Assembly: GCA_022563505.1 (NCBI GenBank) | Contig: JADFNG010000011.1 | Span: 1 to 43,200 of the forward strand | From: Pseudomonadota bacterium | GTDB lineage: Bacteria; Pseudomonadota; Gammaproteobacteria; Steroidobacterales; Woeseiaceae | DNA: 43,200 nt | Reading direction: 5' to 3' | In this document: positions 41,579 through 43,200 of the stretch, piece after piece | Numbering within the stretch: position 1 is the first letter of the stretch | Layout of the letters: each line of letters starts with the position of its first letter | Program-made: the position numbers and the translations under genes | Notes under the pieces: model-generated | The model's database searches: none | Told to the model about the DNA's origin: nothing | Seen by the model: only the letters and a program-made list of their open reading frames with translations

Positions 41579-42949
41579 ATGGAATCCATCAAGAAACTCG
41601 CTATCACACTATTAACTGTCGCCCTCACCCTTGCCTCAGGCAGCGCGTCAGCCACCAACGGTTACTTCACCCACGGCACCGGAACAAAAAACAAGGGCAT
41701 GGCGGGCGCTGGCATAGCCATGCCGGAAGACGCCATCGCCATGGCAAATAATCCGGCGGCAGCCCTGTTTACCACCGGGCGTATCGCCGCGGGCGCAGCG
41801 CTTTTCAGTCCCCGGCGCAGCTACAAGTCCAGCGCGAGTCAGTTGAACGGTACCATGGGCACTTTTACCATTGGCCCGAACAACATCGACAGTGCGCGGG
41901 ATTACTTTGTCATTCCCCATGTTGCCTATGCGTGGAAACTGAGTGAAGAAAGTGCGTTGGGTGTCGCATTCTACGGACGCGGCGGCATGAACACCGAGTG
42001 GGATGGCGGCAGCGCGACACTCGATCCGGATGGCCCCGGACCGGCTCCGGTCACGACCTTCACCGGCACCTTCGGTGGCGGTACTGCAGGCGTGGATTTC
42101 TCCCAGGCATTTCTCGATTTGACGTATGCCAGAAAGGCCGGCGATAACTTCGCCTGGGGTGTGTCGCTGGTCTCCGTCGTACAGACGTTCAAGGCCAAAG
42201 GACTTATCCAGTTCTCAGGGTTTACGGAGTCCTTCGTCGCGAGCGGCTTTACGCAACCACCGCAGAATCTGACCAGCAATGGACACGACTATGCATTCGG
42301 CGTCGGTGGAAAATTCGGCTTCCAGGCCGAATTGAGCCCCACAGTCAGTCTGGCAGCCATGTATCAAACAGAGATTTCCATGGGAGAATTCGACGATTAT
42401 GCGGACCTGTTCGCAGAACAGGGCGGATTTGATATTCCTGCCAACGCAAAAGTCGGCCTGACCTTTCGCCCGACAGACACGACCGCAGTGAGCCTCGATG
42501 TCGAACACACCTGGTTCAGTGAAGTGGCTGCCGTCGGCAATTCCTTCTCCAACCTGTTTAACTGCCCGAGCCTCGGTGGCACGGATATCGCTTCCTGTCT
42601 CGGCGGCGATAATGGCGCCGGTTTCGGCTGGGATGATATGACCACGTACAAAGTGGGCATCGAGTGGGGACGCGGTTCCGACATGGTATGGAGAGCAGGT
42701 ATCAGCCATGGCGAGCAACCGATCAAAAGCTCCGAGGTCATGTTCAACATTCTGGCCCCGGCCGTCATCGAAGATCACATTACCTTCGGCTTTACGAAGA
42801 AAATGAGGCAAGGTAACGAATTAAGCGTCGCCCTGATGTACGCACCGAATGGTGATGTGACCGGACCGAACCCGTTTGATCCCACCCAGTCCATCAAGAT
42901 TGAAATGTACCAGTGGGAAGTTGAGGTGGGTTATCGCTGGGGCAACTGA
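41579..42949 (+). CDS. FadL/TodX-type outer-membrane transport protein
   Basis: A 456-residue outer-membrane beta-barrel of the FadL (OmpP1/TodX) family, which lets hydrophobic substrates cross. A Sec signal ends near ASGSASA, followed by TNGYFTHGTGTKNKGMAGAGIAM; the N-terminal NGY and NPAA (residues about 54-60) are FadL-family hallmarks. The C-terminus VEVGYRWGN has the aromatic/strand ending of outer-membrane barrels. ATG 41579 is selected for GGGGAAG eight bases upstream and because it begins the signal; the frame is open to 41504. Regulation with sox genes is suggested by operator 5. Substrate is unknown. Confidence 0.88.
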   Translation: MESIKKLAITLLTVALTLASGSASATNGYFTHGTGTKNKGMAGAGIAMPEDAIAMANNPAAALFTTGRIAAGAALFSPRRSYKSSASQLNGTMGTFTIGPNNIDSARDYFVIPHVAYAWKLSEESALGVAFYGRGGMNTEWDGGSATLDPDGPGPAPVTTFTGTFGGGTAGVDFSQAFLDLTYARKAGDNFAWGVSLVSVVQTFKAKGLIQFSGFTESFVASGFTQPPQNLTSNGHDYAFGVGGKFGFQAELSPTVSLAAMYQTEISMGEFDDYADLFAEQGGFDIPANAKVGLTFRPTDTTAVSLDVEHTWFSEVAAVGNSFSNLFNCPSLGGTDIASCLGGDNGAGFGWDDMTTYKVGIEWGRGSDMVWRAGISHGEQPIKSSEVMFNILAPAVIEDHITFGFTKKMRQGNELSVALMYAPNGDVTGPNPFDPTQSIKIEMYQWEVEVGYRWGN

Positions 42950-42995
42950 TCCATCGTCGCATGATTGATCGACAGGCGAATTTATTGCCATAACA

Positions 42996-43039
42996 ACATC
43001 TCCCGGCGGCATCGAGTTCTCGACTCCGCCGGGAGATGT
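42996..43039. terminator. Strong bidirectional terminator-like hairpin
   Basis: Perfect 14-bp arms (42996-43009 and 43026-43039) around a 16-base loop that itself contains CGAG/CTCG. It sits between the convergent ends of the FadL-like gene and the SoxW-like gene. There is only a poor T tract on either side. Confidence 0.8.
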
Positions 43040-43045
43040 CCTGAT

Positions 43046-43200
43046 TCAGGGCATGCCAAGCGCAGCGGTCGCTGCCTTGATCGACTTCCCAAGATAGAAA
43101 CCGTAATACTCCATATTGCTTATGCCAATCCTTTTTTTCACCAGCTCCTTGCCGTTTGAATCAAGGAATACCAGCGTCGGGGTTATGTCTGCGGCATAGC
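43046..43200 (-). CDS. soxW: C-terminal part of a SoxW-like thioredoxin-fold protein (cut by window edge)
   Basis: The last 51 codons of a gene that begins outside the window. The visible sequence has DITPTLVFLDSNGKELVKKRIG (in two adjoining parts DITPTLVFLDSNG and KELVKKRIG), with the cis-Pro of thioredoxin folds, then SNMEYYGFYLGKSIKAA, which resembles the end of SoxW periplasmic thioredoxins. It would keep SoxYZ or other Sox thiols reduced. The active-site CxxC is outside the window, so the call rests on the fold end and context. Confidence 0.7.
   Translation of the reverse strand, partial: YAADITPTLVFLDSNGKELVKKRIGISNMEYYGFYLGKSIKAATAALGMP

Noticed and set aside
1-43200. CRISPR arrays, tRNA or rRNA genes, prophage or toxin-antitoxin modules
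   Set aside because: No regularly spaced repeats, cloverleaf-like sequences or recognisable phage or toxin genes were seen when reading both strands.

Overview
The window reads like the chromosome of a facultatively aerobic, sulfur-oxidising gammaproteobacterium, possibly a marine or sediment lineage such as Woeseia-like bacteria. The lineage is an inference from gene content: a complete periplasmic Sox system with soxCD, a DgcN-DgcA D-glutamate route, DUF6152 proteins, heme a synthase next to oxygen-independent HemN, and many lipoproteins. No rRNA, tRNA, CRISPR array, phage or intact IS was seen. Coding density is high. TTG and GTG starts are unusually common; several are supported by good ribosome binding sites and are noted per gene.

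Layout. 1-7 kb: amino-acid dehydrogenase (cut by the window edge), a DUF2461 protein with a short coupled upstream ORF, a TauE/SafE exporter, a large octaheme cytochrome with HEAT and TPR repeats, a cold-shock protein and an FMN-dependent L-lactate dehydrogenase. 7.2-7.36 kb: a small MITE-like inverted-repeat element. 7.4-10 kb: heme branch (CtaA, HemN). 10-19 kb: mixed metabolism and envelope genes, including an exported NADP-oxidoreductase-like protein, a class C beta-lactamase-like hydrolase operon, a cystathionine synthase/lyase, and a DUF6152 / hydratase-like lipoprotein neighbourhood. 19-24.2 kb: gamma-glutamyltransferase, CDF transporter, glucokinase, L-serine dehydratase.

24.3-43.2 kb is a sulfur-oxidation island. 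One operon (minus strand) holds a persulfide dioxygenase-like metallo-hydrolase, a TauE/SafE exporter and a stand-alone DUF442 sulfurtransferase. Divergent to it is an exported MBL-fold protein that lacks the first metal motif, then two half-size YeeE/YedE thiosulfate/sulfur permease subunits. A dgcN-dgcA-ykvI operon and a divergent FAD amine oxidoreductase sit in the middle. The soxCDXYZA-soxK-soxB-dsrE operon follows. Divergent from it is an ArsR-family repressor with the cysteine spacing of SqrR/BigR/YgaV, then a FadL-like outer-membrane channel. The edge holds the end of a SoxW-like thioredoxin.

The strongest system-level signal is a palindromic motif, TATATTAG-N6-CTAATATA and variants, found at five places in the intergenic regions of the sulfur genes and nowhere else that I noticed. 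Together with the ArsR regulator it suggests a local sulfide/persulfide-responsive regulon. It would couple cytoplasmic persulfide removal, sulfur transport across both membranes and periplasmic thiosulfate oxidation.
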